NCBI RefSeq assembly: GCF_001051235.1
Contig: NZ_CBTJ020000040.1
Coordinates: forward strand, 1-64,000
Direction of reading: 5' to 3'
Length of the DNA: 64,000 nt
Source: Candidatus Competibacter denitrificans Run_A_D11
GTDB lineage: Bacteria > Pseudomonadota > Gammaproteobacteria > Competibacterales > Competibacteraceae
Shown: in pieces, positions 37,383 through 47,046 of the stretch
Layout: the number at the start of each line of letters is the position of its first letter
Position numbering within the stretch: position 1 is the first letter of the stretch
Made by a program: the position numbers and the translations under genes
Notes under the pieces: model-generated
The model's database searches: none
What the model was told of the DNA's origin: nothing
The model's input: the letters and a program-made list of their open reading frames with translations, nothing else

Positions 37383-37667
37383 ATGACACTGATCGAATGC
37401 CAATCCGAATTGGATATCGCCCTGGTGAGCGATTTACGCCAGCGTTTACTGGATGCCTTACAAGCGGGCGAACCGCTGGAAATCGAGGCCAGCGCGATAC
37501 GCCGAGCGCACACCGCCGCTCTACAAGTGTTCCTTAGTGCATTCGTCGAAGCCCGTTCCTTGGGCATATCGATCAGTTGGCGCAACCCCTCCCCAGCTTT
37601 GCTGGAAGGCGCCCGCTTGCTGGGGCTGGTGGATGGCTTGGGGCTTACCGACACCGACGCGGCTTGA
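37383..37667 (+). CDS. STAS-domain protein in chemotaxis operon
   Basis: 94-residue STAS domain of the anti-anti-sigma/MlaB type; the region EIEASAIRRAHTAALQVF corresponds to the usual phospho-serine loop, but a canonical DSSG is absent. It stands between a receptor and cheY, as in several CheD-containing clusters where a STAS protein helps CheA function. AGGAGA precedes the ATG. Likely cytoplasmic. Confidence 0.82.
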   Translation: MTLIECQSELDIALVSDLRQRLLDALQAGEPLEIEASAIRRAHTAALQVFLSAFVEARSLGISISWRNPSPALLEGARLLGLVDGLGLTDTDAA

Positions 37668-37708
37668 AAGATAGGTTTTTAGAATAAACACATTGGAGAA
37701 TCAACAAG

Positions 37709-38074
37709 ATGGCAAACATACTCGTGGTAGACGACTCCGCGTCGATGCGGCAGATGGTGGAGTTCACTCTCAAGGAAGCTGGCCACCAGGTCACAGTGGC
37801 CGAGGATGGGCAAGCGGCGTTAGCAATCGCCAAGGGCGGTCTGACCTCCGATCTGGTCATCACCGATGTCAACATGCCCAACATGGACGGCATCACACTG
37901 ATTCGGGAATTGCGGAGCCTACCCGCTTATAAATTCACCCCGATTCTCACTCTGACCACCGAATCCACCACCGAGAAGAAGATGGAGGGTAAGGACGCAG
38001 GGGCAACGGGCTGGATCGTCAAGCCGTTCAATCCAGAAAAACTGTTGGCGACCGTCAACAAGGTCTTGGGATAA
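37709..38074 (+). CDS. cheY: Response regulator CheY (cluster 2)
   Basis: 121-residue receiver with Asp8/Asp9, phosphoacceptor Asp53 (VITDVNMPNMDG), Thr/Ser in LTTES and Lys in VKPFNP. It has the CheY-type MANILVVDDS start. GGAGA precedes the ATG. Stands seven bases before cheA of cluster 2. Confidence 0.94.
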   Translation: MANILVVDDSASMRQMVEFTLKEAGHQVTVAEDGQAALAIAKGGLTSDLVITDVNMPNMDGITLIRELRSLPAYKFTPILTLTTESTTEKKMEGKDAGATGWIVKPFNPEKLLATVNKVLG

Positions 38075-38081
38075 CACTCCC

Positions 38082-40127
38082 ATGGCTATTGATCTCGCTC
38101 AGTTCATCCAGACCTTCTTTGAAGAAAGCTTCGAGGGCCTGGATGTCATGGAGGCCGGCCTGTTAGCTCTGGAACCCGATGCGGCAGTTGACCTGGAGCA
38201 AATCAACACCATCTTCCGGGCAGCCCATTCGATCAAGGGCGGCAGCGGCACGTTCGGTTTCAAGAACGTCACCGATTTCACCCATCTGATGGAAACCCTG
38301 CTCGATAAGATGCGGGAAGGCCGGATGGCAATTAGTCGGGCTGCGGTCAATACCCTGCTGGAATCTGTCGATTGTTTGCGGGAAATGCTCGTCGCCGCCA
38401 GGGAAAATGCCCAGGTCGATGATGAGCGCGTCCAGGCATTGCGGGATCGATTGATGCAGTTGCTGGAATTGAAGCAAACCGCACCGACGGCCACGCCAGC
38501 CAGTGATGAACCCACACCGCCGCAGACGCTGGGTTGGTGCATTCAATTTCAGCCGTACCCGCAGATGATGCATAGCGGCAATGACCCGGTGCGGATGTTC
38601 CGCGAGCTTGCCGAGTTGGGCGAGCTGACAGTCCGTCCCGATGTAGCTCGACTGCCCCGGCTGGCGGATTTACAGCCTGAAGATTGCTATCTGTCATGGG
38701 AATTGGAGCTAGTCGGACTCGCGCCGCACGATGCGGTCGCCGAGGTATTTGCCTGGGTGGAAGGCGATTGCGAGTTAACCCTGACACCGCTGGTGGAAGC
38801 GGTGACGCCAGTATCCGCCGCGCCGCCGTTGCCAAGCCCGGCCGTCCGGCCCGGCACCGCTGAAGAAGGTCAACAGGGTGAGCTGTTGCTGGAACGGCGC
38901 CAGACCGAGGATCGCCGCAAAGGCGACCGCCGCGCCAGCGCGGTGACCACGCCCGACGGCGGTTCAATCCGGGTCGGCATCGATAAGGTCGATGCCGTCA
39001 TCAACCTGGTGGGTGAATTGGTCACCACGCAGTCGATGCTCAGTGCCTTGGGCGAAGGCTTCGACATGAGCCGGCTGGATAAGCTGCATGAAGCGTTGGA
39101 TCAACTGGACCGCAATACCCGCGATTTGCAAGAGCACGTCATGCGCATCCGCATGTTACCGGTCAGCTCGGTGTTCAGTCGCTTCCCCCGGCTGGTGCAT
39201 GACATGAGCGGCAAGCTGGGCAAGGAAGTCGATCTGCGGATCAACGGCGAACAGACCGAACTTGATAAAACCGTCATCGAAAAAATCGGCGATCCGTTGG
39301 TCCATCTGATCCGCAACAGCCTTGATCACGGCCTTGAGCCACCGGATGAGCGGGTGCGAGCTGGCAAACCGGCCACCGGCGTCATCAGCCTGGATGCCTA
39401 CCATAAAAGCGGTAGTATTTTCATCGAGGTCGGTGATGACGGACGTGGCCTGAACCGTGAAGCCTTGTTGCGCAAGGGTTTGGATACCGGGCTACTTAAA
39501 GCGGGCGAGGACTACAGCGATGAACAGATTTACGAGTTGATCTTCCATCCAGGGTTATCGACCGCCAAACAGATCAGCGACGTGTCCGGCCGGGGCGTTG
39601 GTATGGATGTGGTCCGCCGCAACATCCAGGATGTCGGCGGCAGTATCCAAATCACCAGCCAGCCGGGGAAAGGAGCGCGCATCACCATTTGCCTGCCGCT
39701 GACCCTGGCGATCCTGGATGGCCAACTGGTCAGCATCGGCCAGGATTGTTACATCATCCCGCTGCTGTCGGTCATCGAATCGGTGCAGATCCGGGCTGAT
39801 GCCGTCAACCGGGTGGCCGGCAAAGGAGAAATCCTGCGGTTTCGCGGCCAACCGTTACCGATCTTGCGCCTGTACGAGCTATTTGGGACGGAAGACGCCG
39901 TAACCGATTTAGAAAAAGGACTCCTGGTGGTGGTAGAGGCGGATGGCCGGCAGGTCGGTCTGTTCGTCGATGATTTAGAAGGGCAGCAGCAAATCTCCAT
40001 TAAATCTTTGGAAAAAAATTTCCGGCGGGTTTCCGGCGTGGCGGGTGCCACGATCCTCGGCGACGGTCGGGTCGGTTTGATTCTCGATATATCCGGATTG
40101 ATCCGGGTCAATAACCCAGTGCTGTGA
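38082..40127 (+). CDS. cheA: Histidine kinase CheA (cluster 2)
   Basis: 681 residues. HPT with His49 (AAHSIKGGSGTFG), a P2-like domain (about 145-235, FQPYPQMMHSGNDPVRM), a basic linker (ERRQTEDRRKGDRRA), dimerisation helices, HATPase (N-box HLIRNSLDHG, G-box GDDGRG) and one CheW-like domain (about 545-675). This is the standard architecture for the class with a short P2, unlike cluster 1 CheA. It phosphorylates CheY and CheB. Confidence 0.95.
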   Translation: MAIDLAQFIQTFFEESFEGLDVMEAGLLALEPDAAVDLEQINTIFRAAHSIKGGSGTFGFKNVTDFTHLMETLLDKMREGRMAISRAAVNTLLESVDCLREMLVAARENAQVDDERVQALRDRLMQLLELKQTAPTATPASDEPTPPQTLGWCIQFQPYPQMMHSGNDPVRMFRELAELGELTVRPDVARLPRLADLQPEDCYLSWELELVGLAPHDAVAEVFAWVEGDCELTLTPLVEAVTPVSAAPPLPSPAVRPGTAEEGQQGELLLERRQTEDRRKGDRRASAVTTPDGGSIRVGIDKVDAVINLVGELVTTQSMLSALGEGFDMSRLDKLHEALDQLDRNTRDLQEHVMRIRMLPVSSVFSRFPRLVHDMSGKLGKEVDLRINGEQTELDKTVIEKIGDPLVHLIRNSLDHGLEPPDERVRAGKPATGVISLDAYHKSGSIFIEVGDDGRGLNREALLRKGLDTGLLKAGEDYSDEQIYELIFHPGLSTAKQISDVSGRGVGMDVVRRNIQDVGGSIQITSQPGKGARITICLPLTLAILDGQLVSIGQDCYIIPLLSVIESVQIRADAVNRVAGKGEILRFRGQPLPILRLYELFGTEDAVTDLEKGLLVVVEADGRQVGLFVDDLEGQQQISIKSLEKNFRRVSGVAGATILGDGRVGLILDISGLIRVNNPVL

Positions 40128-40135
40128 GGTAGACG

Positions 40136-40699
40136 ATGAACACGAAAACGACTGATTTAGCCACTTTAGGCCCACGGGGCCTGTCCAAGCGCGACGCCAC
40201 GGCGGAAGGCTTGCAATACCTGACTTTTAGCTTGGCGGGCGAGGAATACGGCATCGACATTTTGAAGGTGCAGGAAATCCGTGGCTGGGCACCGGTGACC
40301 AAAGTGCCCAACGCGCCACCCTTCGTGCGCGGGGTGATGAACCTGCGCGGCGCTATCGTTCCGGTGATCGATCTGCGCTTGCGCTTTGGTTTGGAAACAA
40401 TGGCCTATACCAAGACCACGGTGGTGATCGTGGTCACGGTGCAATCAGCCAGCGGCAGTCGGATCATCGGCACGGTGGTGGACGGGGTATCGGATGTACT
40501 CAATCCGAACGCCGCCGACATCCAGCCACCGCCGGATTTCGGCACGGCCGTCCACACCGAATTCATCAGCGGCCTGGTCACCATTGAGGCGGGCATGGTG
40601 ATGTTGCTGGATGTGGATCGGCTTTTGAGTGTGGAAGAAATGTTTGCGCTGGAGACGGTGCGGCCCGCCAACGAACATGGCATCGCGCAGGCGGCGTAA
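40136..40699 (+). CDS. cheW: Coupling protein CheW (cluster 2)
   Basis: 187 residues; an N-terminal extension of about 30 residues, then the CheW fold with EEYGIDILKVQEIRGW and VRGVMNLRGAIVPVIDLR. It lies eight bases behind cheA. Confidence 0.94.
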   Translation: MNTKTTDLATLGPRGLSKRDATAEGLQYLTFSLAGEEYGIDILKVQEIRGWAPVTKVPNAPPFVRGVMNLRGAIVPVIDLRLRFGLETMAYTKTTVVIVVTVQSASGSRIIGTVVDGVSDVLNPNAADIQPPPDFGTAVHTEFISGLVTIEAGMVMLLDVDRLLSVEEMFALETVRPANEHGIAQAA

Positions 40700-40752
40700 G
40701 CGTCGTCGCAGGCCAACAGGAAAAGATTAAAAAATCCGGGAGCAAAACGGCA

Positions 40753-41586
40753 GTGAACGGCGAATTCGAATTTTCCGAGCAGGATTTCCAGCGAGTCCGC
40801 CGGATCATTGGTGATATTGCGGGTATTTCTCTAGCAGACGGCAAACGCGAGCTGGTGTACAGCCGACTCTCCCGGCGCTTGCGCCAGCGTGGCCTGCAAC
40901 GCTTCGAGGATTATTGTAACTTGCTGGAAACGCACGAGGATACCGATGAGATGGGCGAATTCGTCAATGCGTTGACGACCAACCTCACCTCTTTCTTTCG
41001 GGAAGCTCACCATTTCGACTACCTGGCCCGCGAGTTACTACCCGCCTTGGTGCGGGCCGGTCAGTTCGGCAGCCGCCGCCTGCGCATCTGGTCGGCCGGC
41101 TGCTCGACCGGCGAGGAACCCTACTCCATCGCCATGGTGGTCCGGGAAAGCCTGCCCTCGGTCGGTTGGAATGTAAAAATTCTGGCGACCGACTTGGATT
41201 CCAATGTACTGGCCACCGCCGAGCGCGGCGTCTATGACGCCAGTCGCATTAAGGATTTACCGGAAGCGCGCGTGCGGCGCTGGTTCCAGAAAGGCCGGGG
41301 CGCCCAGGCCGGTCAGGTGCGGGTGGCATCGGCGCTGCGTGAGCTGATCACGTTCCGTCGGCTAAACTTGATGGAAGATTGGCCGATGCGCGGCCCGTTC
41401 AACATCGTATTCTGTCGCAACGTGGTGATTTATTTCGATAAGCCTACCCAGCGAATTTTGTTTGACCGCTTCGCCAACGCGCTGACCGAGGCGGGGCATC
41501 TGTTCGTCGGTCACTCCGAATCCCTGTTCAAAGTGACCGAGCGGTTCGCGCCGCTAGGCAAGACCATCTATCAACGCTGCCTTTGA
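40753..41586 (+). CDS. cheR: Chemotaxis methyltransferase CheR (cluster 2)
   Basis: 277 residues, GTG start. N-terminal helical domain, then the AdoMet fold with WSAGCSTGEEPYS and NIVFCRNVVIYFDKP. The small beta-subdomain inserted near residues 170-200 is present and would bind the WEEF-type receptor tail. Ends 11 bases before cheD. Confidence 0.94.
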   Translation: MNGEFEFSEQDFQRVRRIIGDIAGISLADGKRELVYSRLSRRLRQRGLQRFEDYCNLLETHEDTDEMGEFVNALTTNLTSFFREAHHFDYLARELLPALVRAGQFGSRRLRIWSAGCSTGEEPYSIAMVVRESLPSVGWNVKILATDLDSNVLATAERGVYDASRIKDLPEARVRRWFQKGRGAQAGQVRVASALRELITFRRLNLMEDWPMRGPFNIVFCRNVVIYFDKPTQRILFDRFANALTEAGHLFVGHSESLFKVTERFAPLGKTIYQRCL

Positions 41587-41597
41587 GGTGCGCGAAC

Positions 41598-42260
41598 ATG
41601 AGAGCTGTCCCAGCCGGCCAAAAAAGAATCAAACATTTACGCCTACCCGAATTCACTGATGCCAAAAGCTATTGGGACCCAATCCAAAACGTGGAGGTGG
41701 TCAGAATTCTGGCAGGGGAATACTACGTGACCCACTGCGAGGAAATGATCACCACAGTGCTCGGTTCCTGCATTTCGGTCTGCATCCGCGATAAAGCCAT
41801 CAACATCGGCGGCATGAATCACTTCATGCTGCCGGAAGAAAACCGCTCCAACGGCGACGATAGCCCACGTCGGCTGACCGCCGATGCCGCCTACGGCAGC
41901 TACGCCATGGAACGGCTGATCAACTGCATCCTCAAGTACGGCGGCCGCCGAGAAAATCTGGAGATCAAAATCTTCGGCGGGGGCCGGATCATCGGTGGAA
42001 TGACCGATATCGGCCAACAGAACATCGCGTTCGTGCGGAGTTATTTGCGTACCGAACGTCTGGCAGTCCTCGCTGAGGATGTCGGCGGCGACTTACCGCG
42101 ACGGATGGCCTACCTGCCGGTGTCCGGCAAAGTCCTGGTTAAAAAACTGCGCAACATCCGCAGCGAAACGATCATCAAACAGGAAAATGTTTACCGGGAG
42201 GATCTGCGCCGGAGCAGCAGCCAGGGCGGTGACGTCGAACTGTTCGGAGATTTTGGCTAA
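41598..42260 (+). CDS. cheD: Chemoreceptor glutamine deamidase CheD
   Basis: 220 residues. Catalytic Cys in [10 protein letters not shown] and His in [10 protein letters not shown] are present, along with the conserved [11 protein letters not shown]. CheD deamidates receptor glutamines and can bind CheC. The C-terminus ends [11 protein letters not shown]; the motif GDVELF recurs at the end of the cytoplasmic receptor two genes downstream. ATG 41598 has GAGG upstream. The stop overlaps the cheB start (TAATG). Confidence 0.94.
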   Translation: MRAVPAGQKRIKHLRLPEFTDAKSYWDPIQNVEVVRILAGEYYVTHCEEMITTVLGSCISVCIRDKAINIGGMNHFMLPEENRSNGDDSPRRLTADAAYGSYAMERLINCILKYGGRRENLEIKIFGGGRIIGGMTDIGQQNIAFVRSYLRTERLAVLAEDVGGDLPRRMAYLPVSGKVLVKKLRNIRSETIIKQENVYREDLRRSSSQGGDVELFGDFG

Positions 42261-43354
42261 TGGCTGACAAAATCAAAGTTCTCATCGTCGATGATTCTGC
42301 CTTAGTCCGGCAGATTCTCGCCGAAATTCTCGATCAGGACCCCGGCATCCAGGTCGTAGGGGCGGCGGCTGACCCTTACGCTGCGCGGGAAAAAATCAAG
42401 CAACTCAATCCCGATGTCCTGACCCTGGACGTCGAAATGCCCAGGATGGACGGCCTGACTTTCCTAAGCAATTTGATGCGGTTGCGGCCCATGCCGGTGG
42501 TGATGGTGTCGTCGCTCACCGAATCCGGGGCAACAGTGACCTTGCAGGCGCTGGAACTGGGCGCGGTCGATTTCGTCACCAAGCCCAAGGTCGATCTGGC
42601 CCACACCCTGGATGATTATGCGCTGGAAATCCGCGAGAAAGTGCGGATGGCCGCGCGCGCACGGGTGATCGAACGCCGCTCGCCGCCCCCGACGACCAAG
42701 CTGCCGGCGGCGGGCGAAAAATATTCCGCCGATGTCATCTTGCAGCGGGAAGAGCGCGCCCGGCCCTTCAAGACCACTGAAAGCCTCATCGCTATCGGTG
42801 CCTCGACCGGCGGCACCGAGGCGATCAAGGAAGTGTTGATCCGTATGCCCCTGAGCTGTCCGGGTATCGTCATCACCCAGCACATTCCCGAAGCCTTCAG
42901 TGGGCCGTTCGCCCGTCGCATGGATTCGGTGGCGGCGATTTCGGTGTGTGAAGCGCGCGACGGTCAACAGATCTTTCCCGGCCATGCCTACATCGCCCCC
43001 GGCGACCGCCATCTGATGCTGGTGCGTGACGGCGCCCGTTACGTCTGCCGCCTCAACGACGGGCCACCGGTCAACCGCCATCGCCCCAGCGTGGACGTGC
43101 TGTTCCGCTCAGTTGCCGCCAACGCCGGCCAGAATGCGGTGGGTGTGATCTTGACTGGCATGGGTGATGACGGGGCGCGCGGCATCAAAGAAATGCGCGA
43201 GGCCGGCGCGCCCACTCTAGCCCAGGATGAGCAGACCAGCGTGGTGTGGGGAATGCCAGGGCAAGCCGTCAAACTGGGCGGAATCGATAAGATTCTGCCC
43301 CTGGAAGCCATCGCCGCGCACATCATGCGGCTTGCGGAGGAGCACTCGCGATGA
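42260..43354 (+). CDS. cheB: Chemotaxis methylesterase CheB (cluster 2)
   Basis: 364 residues: receiver (about 5-120; phosphoacceptor in [12 protein letters not shown]), linker, and esterase domain with [18 protein letters not shown] and [10 protein letters not shown], giving the Ser-His-Asp triad. Coupled to cheD upstream and to the cytoplasmic receptor gene downstream. Confidence 0.95.
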   Translation: MADKIKVLIVDDSALVRQILAEILDQDPGIQVVGAAADPYAAREKIKQLNPDVLTLDVEMPRMDGLTFLSNLMRLRPMPVVMVSSLTESGATVTLQALELGAVDFVTKPKVDLAHTLDDYALEIREKVRMAARARVIERRSPPPTTKLPAAGEKYSADVILQREERARPFKTTESLIAIGASTGGTEAIKEVLIRMPLSCPGIVITQHIPEAFSGPFARRMDSVAAISVCEARDGQQIFPGHAYIAPGDRHLMLVRDGARYVCRLNDGPPVNRHRPSVDVLFRSVAANAGQNAVGVILTGMGDDGARGIKEMREAGAPTLAQDEQTSVVWGMPGQAVKLGGIDKILPLEAIAAHIMRLAEEHSR

Positions 43355-44421
43355 GAGGGGACAGCAGCGTGCGTGCGGTGGAATCACCAGCGCCCGACCT
43401 GGACGAGACGGCGCGGCTCGGCACTAAAATTCTGGTTTGCCTGCGCGATATCCTGGCTTCGAAAGATGTCAAGGTGCATGAAGATATCCGGCGCGGTAAA
43501 ACCATCATCAGCGATGCGGCGGTCAAGCTCAGCAATAGCTTCAACGGCCTCAACAGTCAGACCCGCGCCCAGCAACAACTGGTGGCCTCGCTGATTGAGG
43601 AGGTATCGCAAAAGAAAGCGGGCGGAACCAACAACAATCGCGCCAGTGTGCGGGAAATCGCCGACGGCATGTCGTTGATCCTGCAAGGCTTCATGGATAC
43701 CTTGGCCCAAGTCAGCGCCCAGAGCAGCGGGGTGATCGCCAAGATGGAAGCGATGACCGAAGTGGTCAATCAGACGTTTTCCCTGCTCAGCAACGTCGAG
43801 ATGATCACTAAGCAAACCAATTTGCTGTCGCTGAATGCGTTCATCGAAGCGGCCCGCTCCGGTGAGGCTGGCCGGGGATTTCAGGTAGTCGCCACCGAAA
43901 TGCGCAATCTTTCGCACAGTTCGGCACGCCTTAACGAACAAATTCGCGTCCAGGTCGAACAATCGAAAAAAATCGTCCACGAGACCCGCGATGTGGTCAA
44001 TCAGATGGCGATGCGCGATACCACCTCATTGATCGAAGCGAAAGACCAGGCCGATATCCTGTTTGCCAAGCTGGGGGTGATGAATGAGTACATCTCGGAA
44101 AATCTCGGCCAGGTATCGGACTTGAGCCAAGGCATCGACCGCAGCGTCGGCTTGGCGGTGCAGTCCTTGCAATTTGAAGATATCGTCGGTCAGTTGCTGT
44201 CGCACGCGGATCGGGAATTGAGCGAACAGGAACAAGTGTTGAGCGAATTGCGCAACCGCTTGCGCAGCTTCGCCGAGAGCACGCAAAACGGCGGCGATAC
44301 CCGTGAGGCGCTGCTGGAACTGCAAGACAACCTGCACGCTTTGCAACGGTCGGGGCTATGCCAGAAAAGCAAGACGGTCTTACAGCAATCAATGGACGAA
44401 GGGGACGTGGAACTCTTTTGA
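43351..44421 (+). CDS. Cytoplasmic receptor-like protein with CheZ-like end
   Basis: 356 residues, no transmembrane helix. The central part (about 90-200) is a short methyl-accepting-type hairpin with [20 protein letters not shown]. The C-terminal helices contain [15 protein letters not shown], which resembles the FQDLTGQ helix of the CheY-P phosphatase CheZ. The chain ends DEGDVELF, shared with CheD. It overlaps cheB by four bases (ATGA). It could be a soluble receptor, a CheY-P phosphatase or both. CheZ itself is not present in the window. Confidence 0.8.
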   Translation: MRGDSSVRAVESPAPDLDETARLGTKILVCLRDILASKDVKVHEDIRRGKTIISDAAVKLSNSFNGLNSQTRAQQQLVASLIEEVSQKKAGGTNNNRASVREIADGMSLILQGFMDTLAQVSAQSSGVIAKMEAMTEVVNQTFSLLSNVEMITKQTNLLSLNAFIEAARSGEAGRGFQVVATEMRNLSHSSARLNEQIRVQVEQSKKIVHETRDVVNQMAMRDTTSLIEAKDQADILFAKLGVMNEYISENLGQVSDLSQGIDRSVGLAVQSLQFEDIVGQLLSHADRELSEQEQVLSELRNRLRSFAESTQNGGDTREALLELQDNLHALQRSGLCQKSKTVLQQSMDEGDVELF

Positions 44422-44463
44422 CCCTCTCCTCCGCCACGAGCCAAGCCGATCAGGACTAACCCC

Positions 44464-46029
44464 ATGCGCAACAACCTTCCCGTCACCGACACCGAATACG
44501 TGCTCCCCGACCAGATTGCACTGGTCTCAATGACCGGTCTCGACAGCCGGATCACCTACGCCAATCCGGCGTTTATCGAGACCAGCGGCTTCACGAAGGA
44601 TGAGCTGCTCGGCCAACCGCACAATCTGGTGCGCCATCCCGACATGCCTCCCGAAGCCTACGCCGATCTATGGCGAACGATCAAAGCCGGCCAGCAATGG
44701 ACGGCGCCGGTCAAGAATCGGCGTAAGAACGGGGATTATTATTGGGTCAAGGCCAACATCACGCCGATTATCAAAAACGGCCGTCCGGTGGGCTACATGT
44801 CGGTACGGGTCAAACCCAGCCGCGAGGAAATCGCCCAGGCTGATGCGCTCTATCGCGCGATACGAACCGGTGCGAATCGTCACGGTGTCTGTGCCGGTCA
44901 TGTGGTCCGCACCGGCGTACTCGGCAAACTGCTCAGATGGACTCACCCGGATATCCAGACCCGCATTTGGCTTGCGCTGCTCACGTTGCTGTTGGCCATG
45001 GTCGGATTTGCGGCAATCGCACTGCCAGGATTTGGCACTGGCTTGGGCTGGGCTGGCATAGGGGCGCTGGGTGGTTTCGGTCTACTGGTGGCTGGTGGGT
45101 TGGGCTGGTGGCTGTATCGCTCGGTAGCGAAACCGCTACGCGAAGTGGCAACCATGTCCCAACGCATCGCCGGCGCTGACTTGACCGGGCGTTTTGGCAC
45201 CACGCGGGATGATACGCTGGGTTTGGCGGTACGCGGACTCAATCAGACCAACGTCAACCTCTGGGGTATCGTGTCCGATGTCCGCGCCCAAGTCCACGGC
45301 GTCCATGACGCAGCCGCTGATATCGGCGCTGGCATTGAGGATCTTTCCACTCGCACCGAAGCCCAGGCATCGAACCTGCAACAGACCGCCGCCAGCATGG
45401 AGCAAATCCACGCTACCGTACAGCAAACCGCTGATCTGGCCCGCCAAGCCAACCGATTGGCGCTATCCGCAGCCTCTGTGGCTGAACAGGGTGGTCGCGC
45501 GGTTGACCAGTTGGCCGCTAATATGGCCGACATCGACGCAGGCTCGGCCAAAATTGCCGATATTATCGGCGTGATCGATGAAGTAGCCTTTCACACCAAT
45601 ATCCTGGCTTTAAACGCGGCCGTCGAAGCCGCCCGCGCCGGCGAACAGGGACGAGGATTCGCCGTAGTCGCAGATGAAGTGCGCAATCTGGCGCAGAAAA
45701 CCGCGACCGCAGCCAGGGAAATCAAACACCTGATCACCGATTCACTGGCTAAAGTGGCATCCGGCAGTAAACTGTCCGACGAAGCCGGCAAGACGATGGC
45801 GGCAACGGTATCGGCAATCAGCGGAGTCGCCACGATCATGGGTGACATCAACCGCGCTACTGATGAGCAGGCAGCCGGCATCGCCCAAGTCAATACAGCA
45901 GCCATGCAGCTGGATCGAGCGACCCAGGAAAATGCCGCCTTCGCCGACCGGATTAACGCCGCCGCGTTGCTGTTGAACTATCAAGCCAATACCCTACGGG
46001 AAGCAGTCGGCATCTTTCATATCAGCTGA
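44464..46029 (+). CDS. Aer-like PAS-containing chemotaxis receptor
   Basis: 521 residues. N-terminal PAS domain (about 15-125) with [20 protein letters not shown], as in Aer-type redox/oxygen receptors that bind FAD. Two hydrophobic segments near 165-190 and 195-218 form a membrane hairpin, followed by HAMP (about 218-275) and the signalling hairpin with [21 protein letters not shown]. No periplasmic sensor. It probably senses internal redox or energy state. Last gene of cluster 2; a GC-rich hairpin (46033-46056) follows. Confidence 0.92.
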   Translation: MRNNLPVTDTEYVLPDQIALVSMTGLDSRITYANPAFIETSGFTKDELLGQPHNLVRHPDMPPEAYADLWRTIKAGQQWTAPVKNRRKNGDYYWVKANITPIIKNGRPVGYMSVRVKPSREEIAQADALYRAIRTGANRHGVCAGHVVRTGVLGKLLRWTHPDIQTRIWLALLTLLLAMVGFAAIALPGFGTGLGWAGIGALGGFGLLVAGGLGWWLYRSVAKPLREVATMSQRIAGADLTGRFGTTRDDTLGLAVRGLNQTNVNLWGIVSDVRAQVHGVHDAAADIGAGIEDLSTRTEAQASNLQQTAASMEQIHATVQQTADLARQANRLALSAASVAEQGGRAVDQLAANMADIDAGSAKIADIIGVIDEVAFHTNILALNAAVEAARAGEQGRGFAVVADEVRNLAQKTATAAREIKHLITDSLAKVASGSKLSDEAGKTMAATVSAISGVATIMGDINRATDEQAAGIAQVNTAAMQLDRATQENAAFADRINAAALLLNYQANTLREAVGIFHIS

Positions 46030-46071
46030 GCAGGCCCATCGCACCACGGTGGGGCCTTAAGGAGACAGGCC

Positions 46072-47046
46072 GTGCCGAAAGGGTTATCTATTCTGGCCAG
46101 TTTGTTGCTGATTGGAATCTTTGCGTTGCCAAACCCAGTCAACGCGACCGGTACAGCAGCGGAACGGGTGGATTTTGGCGCGAATCCCGGTCAGTTACGT
46201 CTGTTTTTCTATCGACCCGACACTCTGCGAACACCGGCTGCACTGGTGGTGGCTTTGCATGGTTGCCAGCAGACGGCTTTGGAGTACGCCCGGCTGACTG
46301 GCTGGTTGCAACAGGCCGACCGGTGGGGCTTCCTGCTGTTGTTGCCGGAGCAGCGGTTGATCAATAATCCCCAACGCTGCTTCAACTGGTTTCGGCCCGC
46401 ACAGGTGACACGCGACCAGGGCGAAGCCGGCTCAATCCGGCAGATGATCGCCCGGTTACAGACGGAATTTCCCATCGACTCGCAACGGATCTATGTCGCT
46501 GGCCTGTCAGCGGGTGGAGCGATGGCTGCGGCGTTGTTGGCGGTTTATCCGGATGTGTTCGCCGGTGGTGCCAGCATCGCTGGAGTCCCTTACGGCTGCG
46601 CCAGCGGAATGCTCGGCGCCCTGTACTGCCAGTCCTGGGGCCGCGATTTGCGCCCCGCCGAATGGGCGGAAAAGGTGCGCCACACCGCCGCCGAGGCGAA
46701 CCTACACCCGCAACGCTGGCCGATCCTCTCCATCTGGCAAGGTCAGTCAGACTGGGTGGTCGATTCCACCAACGCCCGCGAGTTGGCCGAACAGTGGAAC
46801 GCACTGCACGGCCTGCAATCGAATGCGGCCAGTGAGGAAACCGGCCAAGGCTACACCCACCGGGTTTATCGTGATGCCACCGGCCAGCCGCGCGTCGAAA
46901 GCTACTTGATCGCCGCCATGGGCCATGGTCAACCCATCGATCCAGGATCGAGCGCTGCGCAATGTGGCACTGCGGCCGATTACGTGCTGCCGGTTGGGAT
47001 TTGCGCCAGCGAGCGCATCATCCATTTTTGGGGATTAGCACCGTAA
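46072..47046 (+). CDS. PHB-depolymerase-family esterase, exported
   Basis: 324 residues, GTG start after AAGGAGA. Signal peptide (about 1-25), then an alpha/beta-hydrolase of the Esterase_phb/LpqC family: oxyanion HGC near residue 63, nucleophile Ser146 in GLSAGG, and a C-terminal GHGQPID with the likely catalytic His. It lacks an obvious substrate-binding fibronectin domain. Family members act on polyhydroxybutyrate oligomers, feruloyl esters or acetylxylan. Because it is exported, it is not likely to mobilise internal granules. Its stop overlaps the convergent desulfurase-like gene by 12 bases. Confidence 0.85.
   Translation: MPKGLSILASLLLIGIFALPNPVNATGTAAERVDFGANPGQLRLFFYRPDTLRTPAALVVALHGCQQTALEYARLTGWLQQADRWGFLLLLPEQRLINNPQRCFNWFRPAQVTRDQGEAGSIRQMIARLQTEFPIDSQRIYVAGLSAGGAMAAALLAVYPDVFAGGASIAGVPYGCASGMLGALYCQSWGRDLRPAEWAEKVRHTAAEANLHPQRWPILSIWQGQSDWVVDSTNARELAEQWNALHGLQSNAASEETGQGYTHRVYRDATGQPRVESYLIAAMGHGQPIDPGSSAAQCGTAADYVLPVGICASERIIHFWGLAP

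Noticed and set aside
46033..46056. Hairpin between the PAS receptor and the esterase as terminator
   Set aside because: GGCCC/GGGCC stem is short and no T-run follows; it may be chance in GC-rich DNA.
47035..47046. Regulatory meaning of the 12-base convergent overlap of esterase and desulfurase genes
   Set aside because: Short convergent overlaps are common in dense genomes and nothing else suggests antisense control.
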